This document shows positions 17,820 to 25,827 of a stretch of 32,676 bases of DNA, in pieces (position 1 is the stretch's first letter; every line of letters begins with the position of its first letter). The translations under genes and the position numbers were made by a program. Origin of the DNA: Planctomycetaceae bacterium (GTDB taxonomy: Bacteria; Planctomycetota; Planctomycetia; Planctomycetales; Planctomycetaceae); NCBI GenBank assembly GCA_028284885.1, contig JANQQW010000056.1:1-32676 (forward strand). The letters are read 5' to 3'. The notes under the pieces were generated by a model. It did no database searches, had not been told where the DNA came from, and worked only from the letters and a program-made list of their open reading frames with translations.

Positions 17820-18713
17820 CTACAGGAGGAGTTGCGGGACGTCGGTGATCTCGACGCTGAGGGCGTACGCCAGCCCCTGCATGGCGAGCTGGTCCTCGTC
17901 CTTGGTGTCCGTGACGAGCAGGTCGACCTTCCGTTCGTCGGCCAGCGTTCGGTACCGCACGATGCGGTGCCCGAACTCGACGACCTTCTCGACCGTGTAG
18001 TCCCGGTCGGACCGTTTGAGCTCGGCGGCGCAGGCGTCGACGTAGTGCGACGCGACCGCGAGCAGCTGTTCGGCGATCAGCTCGCGGGCCTGGTCCGTGT
18101 TGATCTGCGGGACACGGCCGATCGCCTCGACGTGCCGACGGAAGGCGACGTCGTCCTCGACGTGGCACAGCACCAGCGTTCCCCCCGGGGGACAGAAACG
18201 GGCCGCCGCGTTGACCAGCTGGTCGTCGCCGGCAAGGTGGTCGGTGACGACCATCACCTCGCGACACGGTTCGGCCTTCAGCGGACGCGGCTGGGGCGCG
18301 GTGCCCGGCAGCAACAGCACGGGGAAGTCGGCCACCTGCGTCAACACGTCGACGTAGACCCCCAACGTGTGCTGCGGCACGAGCGACTTCTCGAACAGAC
18401 ACCGCGACGTGACGACGAGGTCCGGCCCGACGTCCCGCAGCACGTCCAGCAGTTCGTTGACGTTCTGGTACCGGTCGCCGGGGACCGTCTGCCACGTGGT
18501 CCGGTCGTCGAACCGGGTGAAGTGGTCGCGGACCTGGTCGGCGAGCGCGGCGGCTTCCTCGGGACTGCCGTCCGTGACCACGGCGACCGTGCCGATCGGC
18601 AACTCGTGGTAGTGGAACGGTGAGCGTTCGGCCCGCTTGAACATCGACTCGAACTCGTCGATGGCCCCGAGCCGGCGGTCCGGCGGTTCGTGCTGCGGCG
18701 GTGGATCGCTCAT
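17820..18713 (-). CDS. Tandem universal stress protein-like protein
   Basis: A 297-residue cytoplasmic protein with two USP-like alpha/beta halves. Half one (~40-137) begins GTVAVVTDGSPEEA and ends VADFPVLLLPG. Half two (~150-297) begins REVMVVTDHLAGDDQLVNAA and ends ITDVPQLLL, the usual last strand. Each has the VVTD opening strand. The ATP-binding G-x2-G-x9-G-S/T motif is not evident, so nucleotide binding is doubtful. It is first in an operon with the NhaD-type transporter, a pairing seen for USP domains that regulate antiporters. A promoter-like element ends only a few bases upstream of the ATG, and no Shine-Dalgarno sequence is present. Confidence 0.85.
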   Translation of the reverse strand: MSDPPPQHEPPDRRLGAIDEFESMFKRAERSPFHYHELPIGTVAVVTDGSPEEAAALADQVRDHFTRFDDRTTWQTVPGDRYQNVNELLDVLRDVGPDLVVTSRCLFEKSLVPQHTLGVYVDVLTQVADFPVLLLPGTAPQPRPLKAEPCREVMVVTDHLAGDDQLVNAAARFCPPGGTLVLCHVEDDVAFRRHVEAIGRVPQINTDQARELIAEQLLAVASHYVDACAAELKRSDRDYTVEKVVEFGHRIVRYRTLADERKVDLLVTDTKDEDQLAMQGLAYALSVEITDVPQLLL

Positions 18714-18720
18714 GCCGCGG

Positions 18721-18751
18721 AGTATACCGCTGCCGAGGGGCCCGCGTTCAA
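18721..18751 (-). promoter_or_regulatory. Sigma-70-like promoter of the stress protein/transporter operon, probably leaderless
   Basis: On the minus strand a TTGAAC box (18746-18751) and a TATACT box (18721-18726) are separated by 19 bases, slightly longer than the usual 17. A transcript starting about 7 bases past the -10 box would begin at or next to the ATG (18711-18713), leaving no leader. The absence of a Shine-Dalgarno sequence fits this. Confidence 0.5.
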
Positions 18752-18788
18752 GTCACCCCGCATCGACGGGAGAGGGGGCCGGTGCGGG

Positions 18789-20156
18789 TCACTCCTCGAC
18801 CGGCGTCGGCATGTTGGCCTTCAGGTCTTCTCGCCACTGCCGAAGTCGGCTCAGCATCGCGGCCGCCCGTTCCGGCTCGGCCTCCGCGAGGTTCTTCCTC
18901 TCGCCCAAGTCGTCCCGAAGGTCGAACAGTTCGAGCGATCCGTCGTCGAACCGTTCGATGAGCTTGTAGTCGCCGAAGCGGACGGCCGACCCGAGCCGGT
19001 TGCCGCCGTGCCAGGCGTAGTTGGGGAAGTGGAAGTAGAGCGGCCGTTCGGCGAGGCGTTCGCGATCCCGGCCCTCCAGCAACGGGACGAGGCTCTCGCC
19101 GTCGAGCCCGTCGGCCGACGTGCCGCCGACTTCGAGGAACGTCGCCGAGAGGTCGAGGCTGGAGACCGGCGTCGCCTCGACGGTTCCCGCCTTCACGTGC
19201 CCCGGCCAGCGGACGACGAGCGGCACGCGGATGCCCCCCTCGTAGAGGTGCCCCTTCGCAGCCCGTAGCGGCCGGTTGTCCGAGACGCCCGCGAAGCCGC
19301 CGTTGTCGGACGTGAAGACGACCAGCGTCTCGTCCGCGACCTTCAGCCGGTCGAGCTCGGCCAGCACCCGCCCGACGGCCGCGTCCATCGCCTCGATCAT
19401 CGCCCCGTACCGCGTGTCGTTCAGGCCGGGCCCCTTCCGGTCGGCGTACTTCTCCAGCAACGGCTCCGGCGCCTCCATCGGCCAGTGCACCGTGTAGTTC
19501 CACAGGAAGACGGCGAACGGCTTCCCGTCGTGGCCGCGACTCTTCTGCATGAAGTCGATCGCCTCGTCCGCCAATCGGTCCGGCAGGTACTCGCCCTTCC
19601 TCCGGTTCTCGATCGTCGGGATGCGATAGGGGTCGAAGAAGGTGGGCGGGCCGCCGAAGTTGCAGCCGCCGACGTTCACGTCGAACCCCTGGAACTCCGG
19701 CCGCAACTTCGGGTCCTCCGGCGAACCGCTGAGGTGCCACTTGCCGAAGAAGCCGGTCGCGTACCCCGCCTCCCGCAGCCGTTCGGCCACGGTCACCTGC
19801 TCCAGCGGCAGCCGGTCCACCATGGGAGCCGAGAGCAGCAGGGCCGTCTTCGGCCGGTACCGCGGCCGGTCGGGAACGTGGTTCGTGAGATGCAGCCGGG
19901 CCGGGTGCAACCCGGTGATCAGCCCCGCCCGGGTCGGCGAGCAGACGGGCGAGATGGCGTACGCGTCCGTGAATCGCACCCCCTGCGTCGCCAGCCGGTC
20001 GAGGTGCGGCGTCTCGACGAGCTTGTTCCCCTGGCAGGCGAGGTCGCTCCAGCCGAGGTCGTCGATGAGGACGAACAGGATGTTCGGCTGCTCGGCCGCC
20101 GAGGCGGGGGCGAACGGAGCCAACAGCAGCATCGCGACCGGCAACCACCTCAACAT
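18789..20156 (-). CDS. Secreted sulfatase 2 (arylsulfatase-like)
   Basis: A 455-residue exported sulfatase. Signal peptide residues 1-21 (MLRWLPVAMLLLAPFAPASAA) precede NILFVLIDDLGWSDLACQG with the calcium-binding Asp32/Asp33. The formylglycine motif is CSPTRAGLITG (Cys72). GFFGKWHLSG and FTSDNGGFAGVSDNRPLRAAKGHLYEGGIRVPL are conserved sulfatase blocks. The C-terminal YKLIERFDDGSLELFDLRDDLGERKNLA is the usual planctomycete sulfatase tail. The ATG has a strong AAGGAGAG upstream. The frame remains open upstream through the antisense of sulfatase 3, an effect of high GC and not a longer protein. It is divergent from sulfatase 3. Confidence 0.95.
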   Translation of the reverse strand: MLRWLPVAMLLLAPFAPASAAEQPNILFVLIDDLGWSDLACQGNKLVETPHLDRLATQGVRFTDAYAISPVCSPTRAGLITGLHPARLHLTNHVPDRPRYRPKTALLLSAPMVDRLPLEQVTVAERLREAGYATGFFGKWHLSGSPEDPKLRPEFQGFDVNVGGCNFGGPPTFFDPYRIPTIENRRKGEYLPDRLADEAIDFMQKSRGHDGKPFAVFLWNYTVHWPMEAPEPLLEKYADRKGPGLNDTRYGAMIEAMDAAVGRVLAELDRLKVADETLVVFTSDNGGFAGVSDNRPLRAAKGHLYEGGIRVPLVVRWPGHVKAGTVEATPVSSLDLSATFLEVGGTSADGLDGESLVPLLEGRDRERLAERPLYFHFPNYAWHGGNRLGSAVRFGDYKLIERFDDGSLELFDLRDDLGERKNLAEAEPERAAAMLSRLRQWREDLKANMPTPVEE

Positions 20157-20220
20157 CGAACTCTCCTTCGCACGGGAATCAGCGGAACATCGTAACCGGT
20201 CGAACGGACCCCAATCGACA

Positions 20221-20317
20221 TCGCCACGACGAGTCCTGCTTGCGATTCGCCGTTGACCACGGAGTGGACGCCCCTCTCCGAGCGACCGCCAAGTGCAAGC
20301 AGGACTCGTCGCGGCGA
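20221..20317. repeat. Long inverted repeat between divergent sulfatases
   Basis: CGACGAGTCCTGCTTGC (20227-20243) has a perfect 17-base inverted copy at 20295-20311. Allowing one mismatch, the arms extend to 23 bases (20221-20243 and 20295-20317), with a 51-base spacer. It lies in the 234-base promoter region between sulfatases 2 and 3. The ~97-base size and arm length resemble a REPIN or a small non-autonomous mobile element. A regulatory role by cruciform or RNA hairpin is also possible. Confidence 0.8.
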
Positions 20318-20390
20318 GCCGGTTGGTTGACGCCCCCAGCATCGTTGCGTCCCATGGAGCCCGCACCTCAACCCATCCGGGATCGACATC

Positions 20391-21914
20391 GTGATTCGAC
20401 TCTTGCCGCTGCTCGCCCTGCTCTTCGTCGGGAACGTCGCCCACGCCGCCGACGCCAAACCGAACATCGTGCTCGTCTACGCCGACGACCTCGGCTATGG
20501 AGACGTCTCCGCGTACGGGGCGACGCGGGTGAAGACGCCCTACATGGACCGGCTCGCGAAGGACGGTCTCCGCTTCACCGACGGCCACTCCCCCTCCGCC
20601 ACCTGCACGCCGTCGCGGTACGCCATGCTGACCGGCGAGTACGCGTGGCGGAGGAAGGGGACCGGCATCGCCCGCGGCGACGCAGCCGCCATCATCCAGC
20701 CGGGCCGCGTCACGCTCGCCTCGCTGCTGAAGCAGGCCGGCTACCACACGGCCGTCGTCGGCAAGTGGCACCTCGGACTGGGCGACGGCAACCTCGACTG
20801 GAACGGCAAGATCGCCCCCGGCCCGCTCGAAGTCGGCTTCGACTACTGCTACCTCGTCCCGGCCACCGGCGACCGCGTTCCCACGACCTACGTCGAGAAC
20901 CACGCCGTCGTCGGCCTGAACTCGAAGAAGGACGCCCCGCTCCGTGTCAGCTTCAAGGGGAAGATCGGCGACCTGCCGACCGGCAAGGACCGGCCCGACC
21001 TGCTGAAGATGCACCCCAGCCACGGGCACGACATGACGATCGTCAACGGCATCAGCCGCATCGGCTACATGGACGGCGGGCAGTCGGCGTGGTGGAAGGA
21101 CGAGGACATGGCCGACGTCCTCGCCAGCCAGGCGACCGCCTACATCGAGGAACGAGCCGAGCAGGACGACCCGTTCTTCCTGTTCTTCTCCGCCCACGAC
21201 ATCCACGTCCCTCGCGTGCCGCACGCGCGGTTCGTCGGCAAGACCCCCATGGGCCCCCGCGGCGACGCCATCGTCCAGTTCGACTGGTGCGTCGGCGAGA
21301 TCCTCAAGAAGCTCGACGAGCTCGACCTCACGGACGACACGCTGTTCCTCCTGACCAGCGACAACGGCCCCGTCATCGACGACGGCTACGAGGACGAGGC
21401 CGTCACGAAGCTCGGCGACCACGAGGCCGCCGGTCCGTGGCGTGGCGGCAAGTACTCGAACTTCGAGGGGGGCACGCGGGTGCCGTTCGTCGCCCACTGG
21501 CCCGGCACCGTCGAGCCGGGCGTCTCGGACGCGCTCGTCTGCCAGATCGACTTCCCGCACAGCCTGGCCCGCCTCGCCGGCGTGAAGACGTTCGCCGAGA
21601 CGGCCGTCCCGGACAGCGAGAACGTCCTCCCCGCCCTGCTCGGCCAGTCGAAGACCGGCCGCGAGACCCTCGTCGAACACGCCCGCGGCCTCTCCCTCCG
21701 CTGGGGCGACTGGAAGTACATCCCGCCCGGCAAGGGCCCGAAGGTCAACCGCAACACGAACACCGAACTCGGCATCGACCCCGCCGGCCAACTCTACAAC
21801 CTCGCCACCGACCCCGGCGAACGCAAGAACCTGATCAAGACGAACCCCGACAAGGCGCAAGCGATGGCCGCGGAGTTGCAGCGGATTCGCGAGGCGAAGC
21901 GGACGCGCGAGTAG
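20391..21914 (+). CDS. Secreted sulfatase 3 (arylsulfatase-like)
   Basis: A 507-residue exported sulfatase. The signal peptide MIRLLPLLALLFVGNVAHA is followed by KPNIVLVYADDLGYGDVSAYG. The formylglycine motif is CTPSRYAMLTG (Cys72). AVVGKWHLGLG, FFSAHDIHVPRVPH and LLTSDNGPVIDDGY are conserved metal and substrate blocks. The insert HPSHGHDMTIVNGISRIGYMDGG around residues 205-228 recurs, as I recall, in planctomycete sulfatases. The start is GTG with no clear Shine-Dalgarno sequence. It is divergent from sulfatase 2 and followed 5 bases after its stop by a short palindromic element. The substrate is unknown. Confidence 0.95.
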   Translation: MIRLLPLLALLFVGNVAHAADAKPNIVLVYADDLGYGDVSAYGATRVKTPYMDRLAKDGLRFTDGHSPSATCTPSRYAMLTGEYAWRRKGTGIARGDAAAIIQPGRVTLASLLKQAGYHTAVVGKWHLGLGDGNLDWNGKIAPGPLEVGFDYCYLVPATGDRVPTTYVENHAVVGLNSKKDAPLRVSFKGKIGDLPTGKDRPDLLKMHPSHGHDMTIVNGISRIGYMDGGQSAWWKDEDMADVLASQATAYIEERAEQDDPFFLFFSAHDIHVPRVPHARFVGKTPMGPRGDAIVQFDWCVGEILKKLDELDLTDDTLFLLTSDNGPVIDDGYEDEAVTKLGDHEAAGPWRGGKYSNFEGGTRVPFVAHWPGTVEPGVSDALVCQIDFPHSLARLAGVKTFAETAVPDSENVLPALLGQSKTGRETLVEHARGLSLRWGDWKYIPPGKGPKVNRNTNTELGIDPAGQLYNLATDPGERKNLIKTNPDKAQAMAAELQRIREAKRTRE

Positions 21915-21919
21915 TCAGG

Positions 21920-21985
21920 TAGGGTGGGCTTTGCCCACCGACCATCGCGGACACCTGTCACGCCTGGTGGACGCAGCCCACCCGA
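21920..21985. repeat. REPIN-like element after sulfatase 3
   Basis: The left arm (21920-21943) contains the perfect palindrome GGTGGGCTTTGCCCACC (21923-21939). The right arm (21962-21985) is its inverted relative, matching 17 of 24 positions and ending in AGCCCACCC. An 18-base spacer separates them. The TAGGGTGGGC...GCCCACC theme is a frequent bacterial interspersed repeat, from memory. No transposase is nearby. Confidence 0.8.
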
Positions 21986-22012
21986 CTTCACTCGTCATTC
22001 CGAGAAGAGCCC

Positions 22013-22540
22013 ATGCCCCGTCATCCCGGCAGCGTCCCGATTCTCGTCCTCTGTTTGGTACTGCTGCCCGGCTCGGTCGCCTTCGCCGGGCAGAAGGAGG
22101 AGGTTCCGCTCAAGGGGCTCTCTCGACGCAACGACGTCTCCGGCCTGCCGGAGAAGCTGGCCCGGATGACGTTCGTGCATGCGGGGACGCTTTCGCCGAA
22201 GGAGTTCGTCCAGTCGCACCACTGTGTCGTCGGCACGTGGGAGTACCGGTCCGAGACGAAGACGCACTGGGTCGGCGTGCTGCACTACCCGTCGAACAAC
22301 CACCAGAAGGACTCCATCACGTTCCTGGCGGATGCGAGGATTCGAAAGTCGGGAGACGTGAAGGTCGACATGACGACGTGGAAGGGCCGGCTCCTCCTGC
22401 AGGCCAAACCATCGAAACCCGTGGCCGGCCAGAAGAAACCGCCCACGCCCGAGATGCTCGTGATCGGCTACGACAAAGCGGGCCTACGCGACGGCATCGT
22501 CGACCTCCACGAGGCCCTGCCCTACGCACCGCCGAAATAA
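22013..22540 (+). CDS. Small secreted protein of unknown function
   Basis: A 175-residue protein with a clear signal peptide (MPRHPGSVPILVLCLVLLPGSVAFA) and a mature domain of about 150 residues. No family is recognised. Features include HHCVVGTWEYRSETKTHWVG, a beta-rich middle and a basic Lys/Pro segment (AKPSKPVAGQKKPP) before the end DLHEALPYAPPK. The ATG has GAGAAG upstream. It sits between sulfatases 3 and 4 on the same strand, 33 bases before sulfatase 4, so it is likely co-transcribed with the latter. A role in handling polysaccharide is only a guess from position. Confidence 0.75.
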   Translation: MPRHPGSVPILVLCLVLLPGSVAFAGQKEEVPLKGLSRRNDVSGLPEKLARMTFVHAGTLSPKEFVQSHHCVVGTWEYRSETKTHWVGVLHYPSNNHQKDSITFLADARIRKSGDVKVDMTTWKGRLLLQAKPSKPVAGQKKPPTPEMLVIGYDKAGLRDGIVDLHEALPYAPPK

Positions 22541-22573
22541 CACGTCCTGCGTGTCCCAGGTCTGGAGTGACGA

Positions 22574-23956
22574 ATGCGGTTGATCCTACTCGTGCTTCTC
22601 GGTTTCCCGGCGACCACGGTCACCCTCGCCGACGAACCGCCCAGGCCGCGGAACGTGCTGTTCATCGTCTCGGACGACCTGAAGGCGAGCGTGCTCGGCT
22701 GCTACGGGAACGAGTTGGCTCGGACGCCGAACCTGGACCGGTTGGCGGAGCGAGGGATGGTGTTCGAGCGGGCGTACTGCCAGGGGCTCGTCTGTGGGCC
22801 GTCGCGGCAGTCGTTCATGTTCAGCCGGTACGTCGGCTCGCCCGCCGGCGGGCCCAGCATGGCGGAGCACTTCAAGGCGAACGGCTGGTACTCGGCCCGG
22901 GTCGGCAAGATCTACCACATGCGGGTGCCGGGCGACGTCATCGCCGGGACGAACGGCCGCGACCACGCCGCGTCCTGGACGGAGCGGTTCAACGCCCCCG
23001 GCCGCGAGGCCCACACGCCCGGCCGGTACGCGCTCCTCAACAAGAACGTCTTCTCCACCGGCGACGAGGAGAACCGGCAGTCGACCGGCGACCCGCACCG
23101 CATGTTCGTCACGGTCGAGGTCGAGGGGGAGGGGTCGGACCAGCCGGACCACCGGGCGGCGGCGAAGGCGATCGAACTGCTTCGGAAGCACGCAGACGTG
23201 CCGTTCTTCCTCGCGGTGGGGTTCGTGCGGCCGCACTACCCGATGGTCGCGCCGACCGAGTACTTCGAGCCGTACCCGCTGGAGAAGATCACGCTGCCGA
23301 GGACGATCCCCGGCGACCACGCGGACATGCCGAAGGCCGGGATCGCCGGGACGACGTCCGAGAAGTGCGGCATCGGCCGCTTCCCGGACAACCAGAAGCG
23401 GATGTGGGCCGGCTACCACGCCACCGTCGAGTTCATGGACCAGCAGGTCGGCCGGCTGCTCGACGAGCTCGACCGGCTGAAACTCCGGGACAACACGACG
23501 GTCGTCTTCACCAGCGACCACGGCTACCACCTCGGCGAGCACGAGTTCTGGCAGAAGGCGAACCTGCACGAGGAGGTGGTCCGCGTGCCGCTGATCGTCT
23601 CGGCCCCCGGCAGGAAGACCGGCCGAGCGACGACGTTCGCCGAACTCGTCGACGTCTACCCGACCGTGACCGAACTCGCCGGGCTCCCGGTCCCGAAGAA
23701 CCTGCACGGCCGCAGTCTCGTGCCGGCGCTCGACGACCCGAAGGCGGTCGTCCGCGAGTTCGCCTACTCCGGCAGCGGACGTCAGCGCTCGGTTCGCACC
23801 GACCGCTGGGCCTACATGTCCTACGGCAAGAACGGCGGCGAGGAACTGTACGACATGCACGCGGACCCCGAGCAGTTCACGAACCTCGCCCGGGACCAGA
23901 AGTACGCCGACGTGCTTCGCGAACTGCGAGCACGGCTTGCCGGCGTCGGGCGATGA
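22574..23956 (+). CDS. Secreted sulfatase 4 (iduronate-2-sulfatase-like)
   Basis: A 460-residue exported sulfatase. The signal peptide MRLILLVLLGFPATTVTLA precedes NVLFIVSDDLKASVLGCYG. The active-site motif is CGPSRQSFMFSRYVG (Cys74); the usual LLTG after the motif is replaced by FMFSR. TSDHGYHLGEHEFWQKANLHEEVVRVPL is typical of the iduronate-2-sulfatase-like group, as in sulfatase 1. The end KYADVLRELRARLAG is the family tail. The ATG has GGAGTGA at good spacing. It follows the small secreted protein closely. Substrate unknown. Confidence 0.95.
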   Translation: MRLILLVLLGFPATTVTLADEPPRPRNVLFIVSDDLKASVLGCYGNELARTPNLDRLAERGMVFERAYCQGLVCGPSRQSFMFSRYVGSPAGGPSMAEHFKANGWYSARVGKIYHMRVPGDVIAGTNGRDHAASWTERFNAPGREAHTPGRYALLNKNVFSTGDEENRQSTGDPHRMFVTVEVEGEGSDQPDHRAAAKAIELLRKHADVPFFLAVGFVRPHYPMVAPTEYFEPYPLEKITLPRTIPGDHADMPKAGIAGTTSEKCGIGRFPDNQKRMWAGYHATVEFMDQQVGRLLDELDRLKLRDNTTVVFTSDHGYHLGEHEFWQKANLHEEVVRVPLIVSAPGRKTGRATTFAELVDVYPTVTELAGLPVPKNLHGRSLVPALDDPKAVVREFAYSGSGRQRSVRTDRWAYMSYGKNGGEELYDMHADPEQFTNLARDQKYADVLRELRARLAGVGR

Positions 23957-24076
23957 TCGCCGCTCGACCGCCCGCACACGTGGCTGTTCACGCAGGCAGA
24001 GGCGGTTCAGCAGCGCAGTCGCGCGGAAAGTCGGGTAGGCTCGATCCCTTCCTCGAATCTCACGGGACGACACTCG

Positions 24077-25138
24077 ATGCGAACACGACGAACTCGCTGC
24101 GCGGCTTGGCTGCTGACTTTCCTGCTTCCGACGACCGTTGCCTGCGGTGACGACACGCCGGCGGGCAAGCAGGGGATCGACGTTCCCCACCTCACCGCGG
24201 ACCACGCACTGGTCCTCGTCTTCCAGCCGAAGCGAAGCCTGAACTCGAAGTTCGCCAAGGCGGTCCCGACCGGCGCGCTCGAGAACACCGTCAAGGAGTC
24301 CGGCATCGACACGAAGGAGCTCGAGCGGATGGTCTGGGCGTTCAAGGCGCCGACGGCCGAGCAGATCAAGGCCGCGCGGGACGGCGACCCCGACGGACCG
24401 AAGCCGGAGGCCCCGTCGTTCCACTTCGAGTTCGCCGAGACGCCCGAACGGCAGCCGATCCTCGACGTGACGGAGGCCGACGAAGCCAAGCGGCACGCCG
24501 GCCAGGAGTACTTCGTCTCCGAGACCTGGCACACTGTGGCGTTCCCGACGGACAAGTCGATCGTCATCGCGCCCGAGGACGAGGTGAAGCGCGTGCTGGG
24601 CGCCGGCAACGCCGCCGGCAAGGGGGCACTCGCGGACCGGCTGCGGACGTCGTCCCGCGAGTTCGACATGCTGATCGTGTGCGACCTGGCCGGACGGGAG
24701 GAACTGGTCAAGTTCCTCGTGGAGCAGGCGAAGGAGAGCGCGCCGCCGCAGATGGCGCCGCAGCTGGAACTGGCGGAGAAGGTGAAGTCGCTCGTCCTCG
24801 TCGCCGACCTCGACGGCGACACGCTGGTCAAGGCGGACGTCGAGGCGCGTGACGGCGACGTCGACGAGGTGAAGGCCCGGCTGGACGGTGTCGTCCAACT
24901 CGCCCGCACGCTCTACCAGTTCTCCGCCCGCCCGGAACTGCAGCGGAGCCCGCTCCCGTTCAAGGAGCAGGCCCTCGCCGTCGCCGACGACCTCGTCGCC
25001 AAGCTCGCGGTCTCCAGCGAGGGCAACACGGTCACGTTCACGGTCGCCCGCCCGAAGGGCATGGACGACCTGCTGAAGGCCGCGAAGCCACTGCTCGACC
25101 AGTTCGGCGGTGCCGGCGAGGACGCCGCGGAAGAGTGA
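24077..25138 (+). CDS. Secreted protein of unknown function
   Basis: A 353-residue exported protein without a recognised family. The N-terminus MRTRRTRCAAWLLTFLLPTTVACG is a signal sequence; Cys23 could make it a lipoprotein, although the residue at -3 is not the usual Leu. The mature part is charged and alternates helices and strands (FDMLIVCDLAGREELVKFLVEQ, VKSLVLVADLDGDTLVKADV). This layout of two similar alpha/beta halves resembles secreted planctomycete proteins of unknown role. The gene converges on the phosphatase-like gene with 27 bases between stops. Confidence 0.8.
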   Translation: MRTRRTRCAAWLLTFLLPTTVACGDDTPAGKQGIDVPHLTADHALVLVFQPKRSLNSKFAKAVPTGALENTVKESGIDTKELERMVWAFKAPTAEQIKAARDGDPDGPKPEAPSFHFEFAETPERQPILDVTEADEAKRHAGQEYFVSETWHTVAFPTDKSIVIAPEDEVKRVLGAGNAAGKGALADRLRTSSREFDMLIVCDLAGREELVKFLVEQAKESAPPQMAPQLELAEKVKSLVLVADLDGDTLVKADVEARDGDVDEVKARLDGVVQLARTLYQFSARPELQRSPLPFKEQALAVADDLVAKLAVSSEGNTVTFTVARPKGMDDLLKAAKPLLDQFGGAGEDAAEE

Positions 25139-25165
25139 CGCTCGGCAGCACGTCCGGGAGTCGGT

Positions 25166-25708
25166 TCAGCCGGAACCGGGCGTGGGCCGTGTCAGCGTTT
25201 CGAAGTGTGACGGCAGCCGTGCGAGCGGGTGACCCTGCCGGTTTCGCCACGCGACCACGGCCGACGTGATCTCCGGCGTCCTCGACAGCAAGGCGTCACC
25301 GGCGGTGGCGACGAGCACGTTCGGCAGCAGCTCGGACAACTCGGCGGACGCAACTACCCGCTCCAGGTGCTCGGCGGCCGGCGTCTGGGGTTCGAGCGTG
25401 CACAGGGCGACCAATGCGACGGCCGGAGCCCGCCCACGACCGGCCGCACAGTGGACGAGCAGCCCGTCGACGTTCGTCAGGCGACCGATCCACTCGACGA
25501 GCGGCAACAGGTTCTCCGGACGCGGCGCGTCGGGATCGTCCGTGTCGTGCACGTCGGCGAATCGGAGAACCAAGTGGTCCGCGGCTGCCACCTCCGGCAG
25601 CCGCAACCCGGCCAAGTCGTCCCCGACGTCCCCGACGGAGATCATGTGACTGAACCCCCGTCCCTCGAACGCCGCGACCTCGTGACGACCACAGACCCGC
25701 AACTGCAT
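25166..25708 (-). CDS. Dual-specificity/tyrosine phosphatase-like protein
   Basis: A 180-residue protein with the cysteine phosphatase signature VHCAAGRGRAPAVAL: Cys87-x5-Arg93 (HCxxGxxR). Asp52 or Asp55 in FADVHDTDDPD upstream is a suitable general acid. The opening MQLRVCGRHEVAAFEGRGFSHMISVGD resembles the small bacterial group annotated as tyrosine protein phosphatases, related to plant and archaeal dual-specificity enzymes. The Ala after Arg-Gly-Arg, in place of the usual Ser/Thr, could slow phosphoenzyme hydrolysis. It is cytoplasmic and sits alone, convergent with the upstream secreted protein gene. Confidence 0.85.
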   Translation of the reverse strand: MQLRVCGRHEVAAFEGRGFSHMISVGDVGDDLAGLRLPEVAAADHLVLRFADVHDTDDPDAPRPENLLPLVEWIGRLTNVDGLLVHCAAGRGRAPAVALVALCTLEPQTPAAEHLERVVASAELSELLPNVLVATAGDALLSRTPEITSAVVAWRNRQGHPLARLPSHFETLTRPTPGSG

Positions 25709-25746
25709 CCGCTGCTCCGATCGGCTTGTCGAGTAGGACAGAGCAC

Positions 25747-25823
25747 CCGCGGTTCACGCTCCCGCCGGACGACGTTCGCGATTCCGTTCCGGTCGTCGAG
25801 TCAGGCGGGAGCCCGACCCGCGG
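25747..25823. repeat. REPIN-like element, copy A of the GCTCCCGCC family
   Basis: The left arm (25747-25770) and the inverted right arm (25800-25823) agree at 20 of 24 positions around the core GCTCCCGCC (25758-25766) / GGCGGGAGC (25804-25812). The spacer is 29 bases. It ends 4 bases from the stop of the TolB-like gene. Copy B, on the other side of that gene, has the same core, the same spacer length and a related spacer. Confidence 0.8.
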
Positions 25824-25827
25824 GCGT

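Noticed and set aside
16339-18495. A minus-strand open frame joining the thioesterase to over 700 upstream codons
   Set aside because: It overlaps the transporter and stress protein genes in another frame, is Arg/Pro/Gly-rich and matches no family.
18752-18790. A GTCACCCCGCA...TGCGGGTCAC palindrome after sulfatase 2
   Set aside because: The pairing needs a bulge and there is no T-run. It overlaps the -35 region of the stress-protein promoter, so it was not called as a terminator.
20157-21860. A long open frame on the minus strand that would extend sulfatase 2 upstream to more than 1000 residues
   Set aside because: It runs antisense to sulfatase 3. High GC removes stop codons from the complementary frame. 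The signal peptide and strong ribosome binding site at 20156 mark the real start.
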